Below are positions 36,088-44,411 of a DNA stretch of 64,000 nt, piece by piece. The stretch spans positions 124,001 through 188,000 of the forward strand of contig JAFKER010000012.1 of assembly GCA_017308595.1 (NCBI GenBank). The letters are read 5' to 3'. How positions within the stretch are numbered: position 1 is the stretch's first letter; each line of letters starts with the position of its first letter. The DNA comes from Afipia sp. GTDB taxonomy: Bacteria; Pseudomonadota; Alphaproteobacteria; Rhizobiales; Xanthobacteraceae. The translations under genes and the position numbers were made by a program. Below the pieces are notes generated by a model, which ran no database searches, was not told where the DNA came from, and worked only from the letters and a program-made list of their open reading frames with translations.

Positions 36088-37416
36088 ATGACCATCCGCA
36101 CATACGGTCCACAATACGCCTTTGCCGTGCTTACGCTTGCAGGCATGGGCACGCTGTCCGCAACGGCGCTGAATGCGCAAACCGCCCAGCCCCTTCCGAC
36201 AGCAGCGCAGACCGATCCGAAGACCCTTGGCCTGATGCAGGGCTTTCCCCCGCCGCCGGACAAGACCATCCGCTTTATCGACGGGACGTCGTCACGCTTT
36301 CCAAACACGCGCTGGTCGTTCAGTCATTTCCGCGAGCTGGTGCCGACCTCAACCGTCTCTCGTGGTGAAGGACCGATCGTGCCGCTGCCGCGCGCCGAAC
36401 GCGACCTGGGAAATGTCGCGATCACGACACTCGATGGCAAGGCGATCACGCTTAATGATGCGCTTCAACTGACTTACACCGATGGCATCGTCGTGCTGCA
36501 CAAGGGCAAGGTCATCTATGAGAAGTATTTCGGCGAAGGCAGCCCGCAGCAGCCGCATATCGCCTTCTCGGTGACGAAATCGTTCGTCGGCACGCTGGCG
36601 GCGGTGCTCGCCGCCAACGGCAAGCTCGATACAGCGGCTCCCGTGACGAAATATGTCCCTGAATTGAAAGACGGCGCCTATGGGGACGCGACCGTGCGTC
36701 AGGTCATGGACATGACCATCGGCGTGAAATACTCGGAGAATTATTCCGATCCGAAGGCTGAAGTGTTCGACTATGCCCGCGCTGGCGGCATGATGCCGCT
36801 GCCGCCGGGATATGACGGTCCGCGCAGCTTCTACGACTTCCTCATCAAGCTGCAGAAGGAAGGCGCACACGGCGACGCTTTCGCCTACAAGACGTCGAAT
36901 GCCGAAGTGCTGGCGTGGATCGTCAAGCGCGCATCGAACCAGTCGCTGGCCAAGCTGCTGTCATCGGAAATCTGGTCCAAACTCGGCGCGGAGCAGGACG
37001 GCTACTTCATGGTCGACAGCGTCGGCACTGAATCCGGCGGCGGCGGCTACAACACTGTGCTGCGCGACCTGGCGCGGTTCGGCGAGATGATGCGCAACAA
37101 GGGCAAGTACAACGGCCAACAGATCATTCCAGAAGCCGCCGTCGCCGACATCACACAGGGCGGCAAGAAGGACGACTTCGCCAAAGCCGGATACGCGCTG
37201 CTAAAGGGCTGGTCCTATCGCGACATGTGGTGGATCACCCACAATGAACATAACGCCTACACGGCGCGCGGCATTTACGGCCAGAGTATCTATGTCGATC
37301 CGACCGCCGAAATGGTCGTGGCCCGCTATGCCTCGCATCCGATGGCAGCCAATGCCGCCAACGACCCTGTTTCATTGCCGATGTACATGGCGCTGGCCAA
37401 GGAGCTGATGAAGTAG
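36088..37416 (+). CDS. serine hydrolase, class C beta-lactamase/NylB-like fold
   Basis: A 442-residue exported enzyme with a signal peptide ending near ATALNAQT. The penicillin-recognising fold is marked by the nucleophile SxxK in HIAFSVTKSFVGTLAAVL, a Tyr/Asn motif in FAYKTSNAEVLAWIV and a C-terminal RGIYGQSIYVDP in place of KTG/HTG. It resembles 6-aminohexanoate-dimer hydrolases and EstB-like esterases more than true beta-lactamases. The substrate could be an amide, ester or D-amino peptide. The ATG at 36088 is behind GGGG. It is monocistronic and convergent with the LexA-boxed small gene. Confidence 0.87.
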   Translation: MTIRTYGPQYAFAVLTLAGMGTLSATALNAQTAQPLPTAAQTDPKTLGLMQGFPPPPDKTIRFIDGTSSRFPNTRWSFSHFRELVPTSTVSRGEGPIVPLPRAERDLGNVAITTLDGKAITLNDALQLTYTDGIVVLHKGKVIYEKYFGEGSPQQPHIAFSVTKSFVGTLAAVLAANGKLDTAAPVTKYVPELKDGAYGDATVRQVMDMTIGVKYSENYSDPKAEVFDYARAGGMMPLPPGYDGPRSFYDFLIKLQKEGAHGDAFAYKTSNAEVLAWIVKRASNQSLAKLLSSEIWSKLGAEQDGYFMVDSVGTESGGGGYNTVLRDLARFGEMMRNKGKYNGQQIIPEAAVADITQGGKKDDFAKAGYALLKGWSYRDMWWITHNEHNAYTARGIYGQSIYVDPTAEMVVARYASHPMAANAANDPVSLPMYMALAKELMK

Positions 37417-37469
37417 GCGCCGTCTCGCGATCACGGGAGGCACTGAGCTCACACCTCGGTCACACAGCG

Positions 37470-37493
37470 TCGTCCCGGCGAAAGCCGGGACGA
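37470..37493. repeat. palindrome with GAAA loop
   Basis: The arms CGTCCCGGC (37471-37479) and GCCGGGACG (37484-37492) pair around GAAA, with one more T-A pair outside. It lies between the convergent serine hydrolase and 67-residue genes, where it could end both transcripts. It shares design with 29714-29743. Confidence 0.6.
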
Positions 37494-37506
37494 TCCGAAA
37501 AGTCTC

Positions 37507-37710
37507 CTACGCCACGTCCTGCTTCGGCATTGCCAACAGGCCGTGCGCTTCGACCATATCCAGCACCTGCCGCAGCTCTTCTTCCAAGTACTCGTTGGCG
37601 ATGATCAGGGCTTTCAGCGCGCCGCGCAGATCGCCGCCGCAGGTTGCAATCGCGCTATCCACGGCGCGTTCGTAACGATCAATGTCGGTCTGTGTAGCCG
37701 GTATGAACAT
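37507..37710 (-). CDS. conserved 67-aa protein under a LexA box
   Basis: A small acidic, helical, soluble protein that starts MFIPATQTDIDRYERAVDSA and continues GGDLRGALKALIIANEYLEE. It has no signal peptide, membrane segment or recognised domain. The ATG at 37710 follows AAAGAAG. A perfect alphaproteobacterial SOS box (GTTC-N7-GTTC) lies 76-90 bases upstream and serves only this gene, so DNA-damage induction is predicted. Similar short proteins with a GDxRxALKALIxANEYL core occur in Hyphomicrobiales as hypothetical proteins (from memory). Function unknown. The open frame extends far upstream, but only this part fits the ribosome site and the SOS box position. Confidence 0.72.
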   Translation of the reverse strand: MFIPATQTDIDRYERAVDSAIATCGGDLRGALKALIIANEYLEEELRQVLDMVEAHGLLAMPKQDVA

Positions 37711-38080
37711 GATGGCTTCTTTCCGATGCTGACGACGACCCACCAACCCGCGTCGACGGGATAGCGAGTCGCAGTAAAATGCATTGTTCTCTATTTGTTC
37801 TTTTGTTGTTTTAACTGTCAAGAGCCCCTTCGGGTTACCCACGATTGCGAACTCCTCACGTGTCATTCCGAGTCCCGCCGCAGGCGTAGGGCTGGAATCC
37901 AGAAGGTCAGAATTGTCATACTTGGCTCTGCCGCGCGTTTGCACGGGATGAAGACGAAGGCGATGAAAGCCCGCAACACGAAAGCTCACCTCGCGCAACG
38001 CACGGGAACGATCACGCGTGACTTCATTGGCGCGAATAGGACAGGTTCCACACGCGCACGCTGTATGAAAATCGAGGCTG
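37711..38080. other. 370-base gap: promoter of the small gene plus repeat-like DNA
   Basis: No further gene is supported here. The left part carries the promoter and LexA box of the 67-residue gene. Around 37861-37910 there is a degenerate TCATTCCGAG/GGCTGGAATCC inverted pair resembling the dispersed palindromes of this genome type. The remainder to the end of the diguanylate cyclase gene shows no recognisable feature. Confidence 0.5.
37786..37800. promoter_or_regulatory. LexA (SOS) box, GTTC-N7-GTTC
   Basis: The sequence GTTCTCTATTTGTTC matches the alphaproteobacterial LexA consensus GTTC-N7-GTTC exactly (GAAC-N7-GAAC on the minus strand). It is embedded in an AT-rich patch in otherwise GC-rich DNA. 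Its centre is 83 bases upstream of the 67-residue gene. The other side holds only a convergent gene end 280 bases away, so the target is unambiguous. Confidence 0.8.
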
Positions 38081-39574
38081 TTACGCGACGCGCGAAGAAA
38101 GCTCGCGCGACGCCTCAACCAGACGATTGCGCCCGCGCGATTTGGCTTCATACAGCGCCTTGTCCGCTGCTTCGATCAGGTCCGCAGGCTGCCACGATGC
38201 ATCCGGCACCAGGCTTGCGATACCCACGCTCACGGTCGTCGCCCACCGGTCGGCAGAGAGCATTTCCACATTCGCGCGGATGCTTTCCCCGACCGCCACC
38301 GCCGCCTCCATCGACTGGCCCGACAGCAACACGGCAAATTCCTCGCCGCCGTAACGCGCGGCGCAATCGCCGGGACGTTGTGCGGCCTCCGCGATGCGGC
38401 CCGCGATCCGCACCAGCACTTCGTCGCCGGCCTGATGCCCAAACATGTCGTTGTAGGTCTTGAAGTGATCGGCGTCGATCATCAGCAACGTCAGCGGCTC
38501 CTGCCGTTGCAGCGCGTGCTGCCACTGCTGGGCGATGATCTGATCGAACTTGCGGCGGTTGCGCAGACCGGTCAACGCATCGGTCGTCGCCAGTTCCTCG
38601 AGCTTGCGTTCGGCGCGCTCGCGCCGTCTGATTTCGCGCGCGAGCAGGATCGCCGCGCCGGCAACAAAGAAGATCAGCGGCAGCATAATTCCGCCCACGC
38701 GAAATGCCTGTCTGCGCCAGAGCGCGAAGATATCGTTCCAGGATTTTCCGACGACCACCACCAGCGGATGGCTGTTGTCACGCCAGATGAAAAGCCGTTC
38801 CACGGCATCGAATGGCCCTTTGCCCGAAAAGGATCCGCTATGTTCGGCAAACATCCGCTTGACGCCGGGCTTGCTGCTCAAATTTGTGCCGATGAGTTGC
38901 ACATCGAACGGCCGCCGCATCACCACAACACCATCCTGACGGATAACGGTGATGATATCGTCCGGTGCAAGCATGAGGCGTCCCAGCAGGTCGTGGAAAT
39001 AGCTGGCACGAAGCGAGCCGACGACAACGCCCTGAAATGAGCCATCCTTCCCCGTGATCCTGCGACTCAGAACCATGGAATAGGCACCCTTGTGCATGCC
39101 CGGAAGACCGATCAACAAACCCGCATCGGGATTGTCGCGGTGAACCTTGAAATAATCTTCATTGGCGCGGTTTTCCGGCTTTGGGTTCAGCGTTTCAGAA
39201 TCGTGAGTCAGACGCCCGGCTGCGTCAAATACCTGAATTCCGCCGAAGTGTTTCGCGGTGGCTGCGTGGTCGAACAGAACGAGATTGAGAATCCGCTTAC
39301 TGACGCCGGCCAGATCTGGCTCGGTGATGTGGCTAACGACATTTCTCAACGACAGATCGTACAACTCGATATTGCGGCTGATGTCGGAATCGATACTCGT
39401 GGCGAGGTTTTCCATGGTCTGGAGCGCCAGTGCCTGTTCGCCGCGCCGCATATCCAGCATCACGCTGCCACAAACCGCGGAAAATCCCGCAATTGCAACA
39501 AGTGAACACCATATCAGCATCCTTGCCGATATTGGCCGCTGGCTTGTCTGACGATTGGCAGCTCGGAAATTCAT
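38081..39574 (-). CDS. membrane diguanylate cyclase with periplasmic dCACHE sensor
   Basis: A 497-residue GGDEF protein predicted to make cyclic di-GMP. TM1 is at about residues 22-42, followed by a periplasmic PAS/CACHE-like sensor (42-290; SIDSDISRNIELYDLSLRNV, MVLSRRITGKDGSFQGVVVG). TM2 is at about 297-318, and the GGDEF domain follows (TDALTGLRNRRKFDQII, HFKTYNDMFGHQAGDEVLVR). The active site is ARYGGEEFAVLL (GGEEF, active type). There is no EAL domain. The sensor resembles those that bind amino acids or other small molecules. It is monocistronic, with a start at 39574. Confidence 0.92.
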   Translation of the reverse strand: MNFRAANRQTSQRPISARMLIWCSLVAIAGFSAVCGSVMLDMRRGEQALALQTMENLATSIDSDISRNIELYDLSLRNVVSHITEPDLAGVSKRILNLVLFDHAATAKHFGGIQVFDAAGRLTHDSETLNPKPENRANEDYFKVHRDNPDAGLLIGLPGMHKGAYSMVLSRRITGKDGSFQGVVVGSLRASYFHDLLGRLMLAPDDIITVIRQDGVVVMRRPFDVQLIGTNLSSKPGVKRMFAEHSGSFSGKGPFDAVERLFIWRDNSHPLVVVVGKSWNDIFALWRRQAFRVGGIMLPLIFFVAGAAILLAREIRRRERAERKLEELATTDALTGLRNRRKFDQIIAQQWQHALQRQEPLTLLMIDADHFKTYNDMFGHQAGDEVLVRIAGRIAEAAQRPGDCAARYGGEEFAVLLSGQSMEAAVAVGESIRANVEMLSADRWATTVSVGIASLVPDASWQPADLIEAADKALYEAKSRGRNRLVEASRELSSRVA

Positions 39575-39718
39575 CGCACTCTTGTCTCCAAGAGTGCCTA
39601 GATGGATCGCAAATCGTTGCAGCGCCCTTTAAATGATCGGCCTCATATTGTTCGGAGTTAACAAAATGTTTCCGGGACCGGATATATTTGGCCGGAAATT
39701 TTCCGAGGACGGGAAAGC

Positions 39719-41380
39719 CTATCGCTGCACGCGGATGCCGAGCATCACAATTGTCGCAGCGGAGCTCGCGCCGTTGACCGAACTGTCCAGCCAGTCATGG
39801 CGCACCTGAGCTTTCAACTGGAACGTGCGCGACAGCTTGTAGACCAGATCGCCCTCCACGAAATAACGCCGGTCGAAGCGGGTGCCGTCATAGTCCGATG
39901 TACCGGTGCCGACCTTCGCCGTGCCGATCAGCCAACGGCGGAAGGCATGATCGACCTGCAGCGAATAGTCTCGGGAGATCACACCTGACACGCCGGGCAG
40001 TGTGGTCTCGTCGATGGATGAGGTCGCAGCCAGCGTCACGGTGGTCAGGCCCGACGCAGTCCAGATCAGCGAGGCGCTGGTCAGGAGACCCTTCATGTCG
40101 GTGAGGCGCGAGTCCTGATAGGTCCGCATCGAATAGCCGATAGCCGCCTCGCCCGTCAGCAAACGCGAGAATTCGAACGTGGTGCCGGCCTTCACATAGC
40201 CGCCGTTGGAATCGCGCTGATAACCGAAACGATCGGCCTTGACGTCATGCAGACGGGTGTCGCCCTGCGCTTCGCCGAAGGGTTTGAGGCCAGGCATCAG
40301 GTCATAGCTGACGCGCGCGAGCCCGCCGAACTGGTTGAAGTTGCGGTCGTCATTGTTGAAAGTCGAGCCGTCGGTGAGTTTCGACTCCTGATAGGTCGTG
40401 CGATCGGCAAGACCTGCGACCGACACCTGCAAACGATTGAAATCGTGCTCGATCCCGGCCGTGCCGCCGACCGTGGTCGCTAAAGGATATTTCGAAAGTC
40501 CGGCCTGAATGTTCGGCGAACCGGGATTGTCCGTGAACACCCGCATTCGTAGTTCGGTGTTGATGCGGGTGTCGCGCGCCGCGTCGATGCGGCCAGCGAT
40601 CCTGCCGTTAAACGTCGGCGCATCAATGTTGGTCGGCACCGGCCCGACGGTCCCGGGCGGCACCGGAAATGTCGTGCTGTAGCCGGTGAACGAGCCCCGC
40701 AGATCGGCGATCAGCGAGTGACGTTCCCAGTCGGACGCAACGAGAAGCTCGGGGGCGACGGTGTAAAACGCAGATCCCTTCGGCGAAGTCATGCGGCCCG
40801 GGTTGCTGTTGTAGCCGCCCCAGAGTTCCACCGCAGCCTTGGTCAGGAATGTGCCGGTATGGAAGCCGACATTCGCGAACGGATCATCGTCGGGCTTCAG
40901 GCGGCGGCGCGGCGGCTGGCCGGGAAATGTCCCCGCGACCGATGCCGACACCGGCGCGGCGACTTTAGCCCTGGGCGGAGCAGGCGGCGGATTGCCGGGA
41001 CCGACGACCTTCGGCTTCGGCGCGCCGGGATACAGCTTCGGCTTCTTGCGCGTGCGATTGAGCGAATCGAAGCCGCTGTCCGACGCGCCGGATGCTGGCG
41101 AAGTACCGTAAGTTGGGGTGACGCCGATCCGGGACGGCGCTGGCGCATTGCGCCGCAAACCATCGTCATCGGTCGTCGCCTGTGCCGTCCGGCGCAGAAG
41201 CGACTGATCGCGCGGCGCAAAGCCGCCCTGTGCCGGGTTCAGCATGTCGGGTGTGAGCGTCTGCGCGGAAACGGCCACCGGCTGGCACAGTATCAGCAAC
41301 GCGCACGCCGGCAGCGCGCGCCATCCAGACGCACGCCGACGATGGTCCAAAACCCGGACAGGCTGCTGCGAGCCGTACAC
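39719..41380 (-). CDS. outer-membrane beta-barrel protein (BBP2-like)
   Basis: A 553-residue exported protein. The signal peptide is in the first 40 residues (LPACALLILCQPVAVSAQ) and a Pro-rich, Lys/Arg-rich linker runs from 60 to 150. After it comes a long run of alternating polar and hydrophobic strands with aromatic ends, typical of a large outer-membrane barrel. The final strand is TIVMLGIRVQR, with Arg as the last residue instead of the more usual Phe or Trp. The start appears to be GTG at 41380. Barrels of this group are common in Bradyrhizobium, often near polysaccharide genes; kdsD is divergent here. No function is assigned. Confidence 0.7.
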   Translation of the reverse strand: MYGSQQPVRVLDHRRRASGWRALPACALLILCQPVAVSAQTLTPDMLNPAQGGFAPRDQSLLRRTAQATTDDDGLRRNAPAPSRIGVTPTYGTSPASGASDSGFDSLNRTRKKPKLYPGAPKPKVVGPGNPPPAPPRAKVAAPVSASVAGTFPGQPPRRRLKPDDDPFANVGFHTGTFLTKAAVELWGGYNSNPGRMTSPKGSAFYTVAPELLVASDWERHSLIADLRGSFTGYSTTFPVPPGTVGPVPTNIDAPTFNGRIAGRIDAARDTRINTELRMRVFTDNPGSPNIQAGLSKYPLATTVGGTAGIEHDFNRLQVSVAGLADRTTYQESKLTDGSTFNNDDRNFNQFGGLARVSYDLMPGLKPFGEAQGDTRLHDVKADRFGYQRDSNGGYVKAGTTFEFSRLLTGEAAIGYSMRTYQDSRLTDMKGLLTSASLIWTASGLTTVTLAATSSIDETTLPGVSGVISRDYSLQVDHAFRRWLIGTAKVGTGTSDYDGTRFDRRYFVEGDLVYKLSRTFQLKAQVRHDWLDSSVNGASSAATIVMLGIRVQR

Positions 41381-41489
41381 GTTTCACTCATTTCCCAGCT
41401 CCGATAGATGTCTGGAGCCGCGCCGAAAACCGAACAAATTCAGACAATTGCGACGGACATGCCGCCGCGCGGCGCGGGTCAAAACGCCG

Positions 41490-41517
41490 TTAACAGAGTT
41501 AAAACAATTATGGTTAA
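41490..41517. promoter_or_regulatory. CtrA-like TTAA half-sites in the kdsD/barrel intergenic region
   Basis: TTAA at 41490-41493 and 41499-41502, and TTAACCAT on the minus strand at 41510-41517, lie between the divergent outer-membrane barrel and kdsD genes. The last one equals the described CtrA half-site, but no pair has the canonical 7-base spacing, so the assignment is weak. Confidence 0.3.
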
Positions 41518-41625
41518 CGGAGGGTTAGGCGGCCCGAGCGCGTCGCATCGGCGGCTTCCATGTGATAGGAAATTTCCTAGATAGGCGCGGTATGGCGCGC
41601 CCCTTCCCGTTCAATTGGAACTGAC

Positions 41626-42639
41626 ATGGCCTCTTCAACATCGCGGACAGCGACCCCTTCCGCGACCCGCGACGCATCTGCGGCGGTCGAATCCGCGCTC
41701 CGCACCCTCGACGCGGAAGCCAGCGGCATCACCGCGCTGGTGAACGCGCTGCAATCGGACCTCGGCAGCGCATTCGATGCGGCGGTCGAACTCGTGCGCA
41801 ACGCCAAGGGACGCCTCATCGTCACCGGTCTCGGCAAGTCCGGCCACATCGGCAAGAAGATGGCAGCGTCCTTTGCCTCCACTGGAACGCCGTCGTTCTT
41901 CGTTCATGCTGCCGAAGCCAGCCATGGCGATCTCGGCATGATCACCACCGACGATGTGATCCTTGCGCTCTCGTGGTCCGGCGAAACGGCTGAACTCAAG
42001 AACCTCATCAACTATTCGCGCCGCTTCCGCATCGGCCTGATCGCCATGACCTCGGAAGCGAATTCCACCCTCGGTGCCGCCGCCGATATAGTGCTGACGT
42101 TACCGAAGGCGCGCGAGGCCTGTCCGCACAATCTCGCCCCGACCACCTCGTCGGTGATGCAGCTCGCGCTCGGCGATGCGCTGATGGTCGCATTGCTGGA
42201 AAGCCGGGGCTTCACCGCGCTCGACTTCGGCGCACTGCATCCATCGGGTAAACTGGGCGCAATGCTGAAATTCGTCCGCGACCTGATGCATAAGGATACC
42301 GAGCTGCCGATCAAGCCGCTCGGCACCAAGATGTCAGACGCACTGGTCGAGATGACCTCGAAGGGTTTTGGCTGCGTCGGTATTGTCGATGCGCGGGGCG
42401 AGATTGCCGGTATCGTCACCGACGGCGACCTCCGCCGTCACATGCGGCCAGACCTGATGGCCGCGTGTGTCGATGACGTGATGACGAAGAATCCGAAGAC
42501 CATCGGCCCGGATTTGCTCGCAAGCGAAGCGCTGGAAATCCTCAACGCATCGAAGATCACGGCGTTGCTCGTCACTGAGGGCAAGAAGCCGATTGGCATC
42601 GTTCACCTGCACGACATCTTGCGCGCAGGGGTGGCATAA
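41626..42639 (+). CDS. kdsD: D-arabinose-5-phosphate isomerase (KpsF/GutQ family)
   Basis: A 337-residue enzyme that converts ribulose-5-phosphate into arabinose-5-phosphate for Kdo synthesis in lipopolysaccharide. The SIS domain has GRLIVTGLGKSGHIGKKMAA and ALSWSGETAELKNLINY (about residues 60-190), with HPSGKLGAMLKFVRDLMH at its end. Two CBS domains follow (MSDALVEMTSKGFGCVGIVD; VDDVMTKNPKTIGPDLLASE). The length matches the CBS-containing family. It is monocistronic on the plus strand. Confidence 0.94.
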   Translation: MASSTSRTATPSATRDASAAVESALRTLDAEASGITALVNALQSDLGSAFDAAVELVRNAKGRLIVTGLGKSGHIGKKMAASFASTGTPSFFVHAAEASHGDLGMITTDDVILALSWSGETAELKNLINYSRRFRIGLIAMTSEANSTLGAAADIVLTLPKAREACPHNLAPTTSSVMQLALGDALMVALLESRGFTALDFGALHPSGKLGAMLKFVRDLMHKDTELPIKPLGTKMSDALVEMTSKGFGCVGIVDARGEIAGIVTDGDLRRHMRPDLMAACVDDVMTKNPKTIGPDLLASEALEILNASKITALLVTEGKKPIGIVHLHDILRAGVA

Positions 42640-42648
42640 CGGCGCGGC

Positions 42649-42838
42649 TTACGGCTTCGGAAAACGCGCCGCACTCGGCTCAAGCGGCGGGTCCAGTCCG
42701 TTGGCGCCGGTAGAAGCCGCAAAGCTGGATAATCTCCAGAATCTTCTCGTCGCTGTAATGCGCCTTGAGATTGTCGAACTTGTTTCCGCGCCATGTGGCG
42801 CGGAGAGCTTCAAACGCAAAGTGAACGAACGCAAGGAA
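42649..42838 (-). pseudogene. remnant of a carboxymuconolactone-decarboxylase/AhpD-like gene
   Basis: Directly after the nfeD stop, the minus strand reads a conserved-looking fragment without a start codon (ALRATWRGNKFDNLKAHYSD, then EKILEIIQLCGFYR). It then breaks: the expected continuation (GANGLDPPLEPSAARFPKP) is in a different frame and ends in a stop at 42649-42651. The two pieces together resemble the C-terminal part of a CMD/AhpD-family protein that has lost its N-terminal half and several codons at the frameshift. Family assignment is from memory of the motif, so moderate confidence. Confidence 0.55.
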
Positions 42839-43282
42839 CTAGGTCACATCCACCCGCAGGCTCGCGCCATCCGCGCTGACGATTTTCACGTGACTGCCCG
42901 ACGGCGCATCCGGGCCCGTGACACGCCAGACCGTATCGTCGATCCGCACCGTGCCGATACCATCGACAATCGGCTTCTCAAGCGTGAACACGCGCCCGAC
43001 CAGACCTTCTGCGCGCTTGTTGAGGAATGGTTTGTCGGTCGGCCTGGCGTTCCTGCCGGAATAATAGCGCCACAACGGCACCATCGCGATCGACAGCGCC
43101 GCGAACGCTATCACCTGCGCCTGCCATGACCATGTGACGGCGAATGACAGCACACCTACGATCAGCGCCGCGAGCCCGAGCCACAGCATGAACACGCCGG
43201 GAGCGAAGGTCTCGATGGCCATCAGCACAACACTGAGGATCAGCCAGTTCCAGGTCCCGAGCTTAGACAGAAGATCCATCAT
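42839..43282 (-). CDS. NfeD family membrane protein
   Basis: A 147-residue NfeD1b-type protein with three or four membrane segments (WNWLILSVVLMAIETFAPGV, MLWLGLAALIVGVLSFAV, VIAFAALSIAMVPLWRYY) and a C-terminal OB-fold (LVGRVFTLEKPIVDGIGTVR, DDTVWRVTGPDAPSGSHVKI). Such proteins pair with SPFH/stomatin proteins in membrane microdomains. It starts 20 bases after the stop of the SPFH gene on the same strand, the standard arrangement. Two adjacent ATGs (43282 and 43279) are possible starts. Confidence 0.9.
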   Translation of the reverse strand: MMDLLSKLGTWNWLILSVVLMAIETFAPGVFMLWLGLAALIVGVLSFAVTWSWQAQVIAFAALSIAMVPLWRYYSGRNARPTDKPFLNKRAEGLVGRVFTLEKPIVDGIGTVRIDDTVWRVTGPDAPSGSHVKIVSADGASLRVDVT

Positions 43283-43301
43283 CCGATGCGTGCCTTTCCC
43301 G

Positions 43302-44270
43302 TCAGGACTTGGTGTTCGGCACCGTCGGCGGACGCCGCGGCGCGGACGCCGATCCCCCGTCCCCGAACGTCGCCTTGGCGATCTCGGCGATGCCGCCGAG
43401 TGAGGATAAAACGCCGGTGGCCTCGATCGGCAGCATGATGATCTTCTGGTTCGGTGAATCCGCGATCTGTCCGAATGCCTTGATGTATTTATCCGCGATG
43501 AAGTAGTTCAGCGAAGCGACATCGCCGCTGGCAATCGCGTTGCTGACCATTTCGGTGGCACGAGCCTCTGCTTCGGCCGCGCGTTCGCGCGCCTCGGCGT
43601 CACGGAACGCAGCTTCGCGGCGGCCTTCGGCCTGAAGAATCTGCGATTGTTTGGCACCCTCCGCACGCAGGATTTCAGACTGGCGCTGACCTTCAGCCTG
43701 CAAAATATCCGCGCGCTTGACGCGCTCGGCCTTCATCTGCCGGCCCATGGCCTCAACCAGATCGTGCGGCGGCACGATGTCCTTGATCTCGATGCGGTTG
43801 ACCTTCACGCCCCACGGCGACACTGCTGCATCGACCACGCGCAGCAGCCGCTCGTTGATCTCGTCGCGATGCGACAGCACCTGATCGAGGTCCATCGAGC
43901 CCATCACTGAGCGGATGTTGGTCATGGTCAGGGTCACGATTGCCTGATTGAGATTGGCGACTTCGTAACTCGCCTTCGCTGCATCGAACACCTGATAGAA
44001 CGTGACGCCGTCCACCGTCACGGTGGCGTTGTCCTTGGTGATGACTTCCTGCTGGGGAATCTCGATCACCTGCTCCATCATGTTGACCTTGCGGCCGACG
44101 CGATCAAAATACGGGATGATGAGGTTTAGGCCCGGCCCCAGCGTGCGGGTGTATTTGCCGAACCGCTCGATCGTCCAGTCGTAGCCCTGCGACACGGTCT
44201 TGACGCCTGCGAACAGCGTGAGAATCACGAGCAGCAAAAGCGCAATCGCGAAAATATCGAAACCGGACAT
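43302..44270 (-). CDS. SPFH/Band 7 stomatin-like protein (QmcA-like)
   Basis: A 322-residue membrane scaffold protein. An N-terminal hydrophobic hairpin ([20 protein letters not shown]) precedes the Band 7 domain ([80 protein letters not shown]). A long Ala/Glu/Arg coiled coil covers about 185-255. The tail is Pro-rich. It probably oligomerises in the inner membrane with its NfeD partner encoded directly downstream and modulates FtsH or other membrane proteins. Confidence 0.93.
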   Translation of the reverse strand: MSGFDIFAIALLLLVILTLFAGVKTVSQGYDWTIERFGKYTRTLGPGLNLIIPYFDRVGRKVNMMEQVIEIPQQEVITKDNATVTVDGVTFYQVFDAAKASYEVANLNQAIVTLTMTNIRSVMGSMDLDQVLSHRDEINERLLRVVDAAVSPWGVKVNRIEIKDIVPPHDLVEAMGRQMKAERVKRADILQAEGQRQSEILRAEGAKQSQILQAEGRREAAFRDAEARERAAEAEARATEMVSNAIASGDVASLNYFIADKYIKAFGQIADSPNQKIIMLPIEATGVLSSLGGIAEIAKATFGDGGSASAPRRPPTVPNTKS

Positions 44271-44411
44271 TGAAAACTCCCTGCGGGTGAAATCGTAGAC
44301 GCGAGGCCTGACGCCAGTTTAGCACAGGCGCGCGACAACCGCTCTTGGTCTTGAGCAATTCTTGGTCGGCGAAACGATGGATAAGGTTCAACCAGAACCC
44401 GGTTCAGGCCG

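Noticed and set aside
36088-37416. Calling the serine hydrolase a beta-lactamase resistance gene
   Set aside because: SxxK is present, but the KTG/HTG position is replaced and the overall pattern is nearer to NylB/EstB hydrolases.
37786-37800. Treating the GTTC-N7-GTTC match as control of the plus-strand direction
   Set aside because: No plus-strand gene follows within the gap; the next gene to the right is convergent and ends at 38081.
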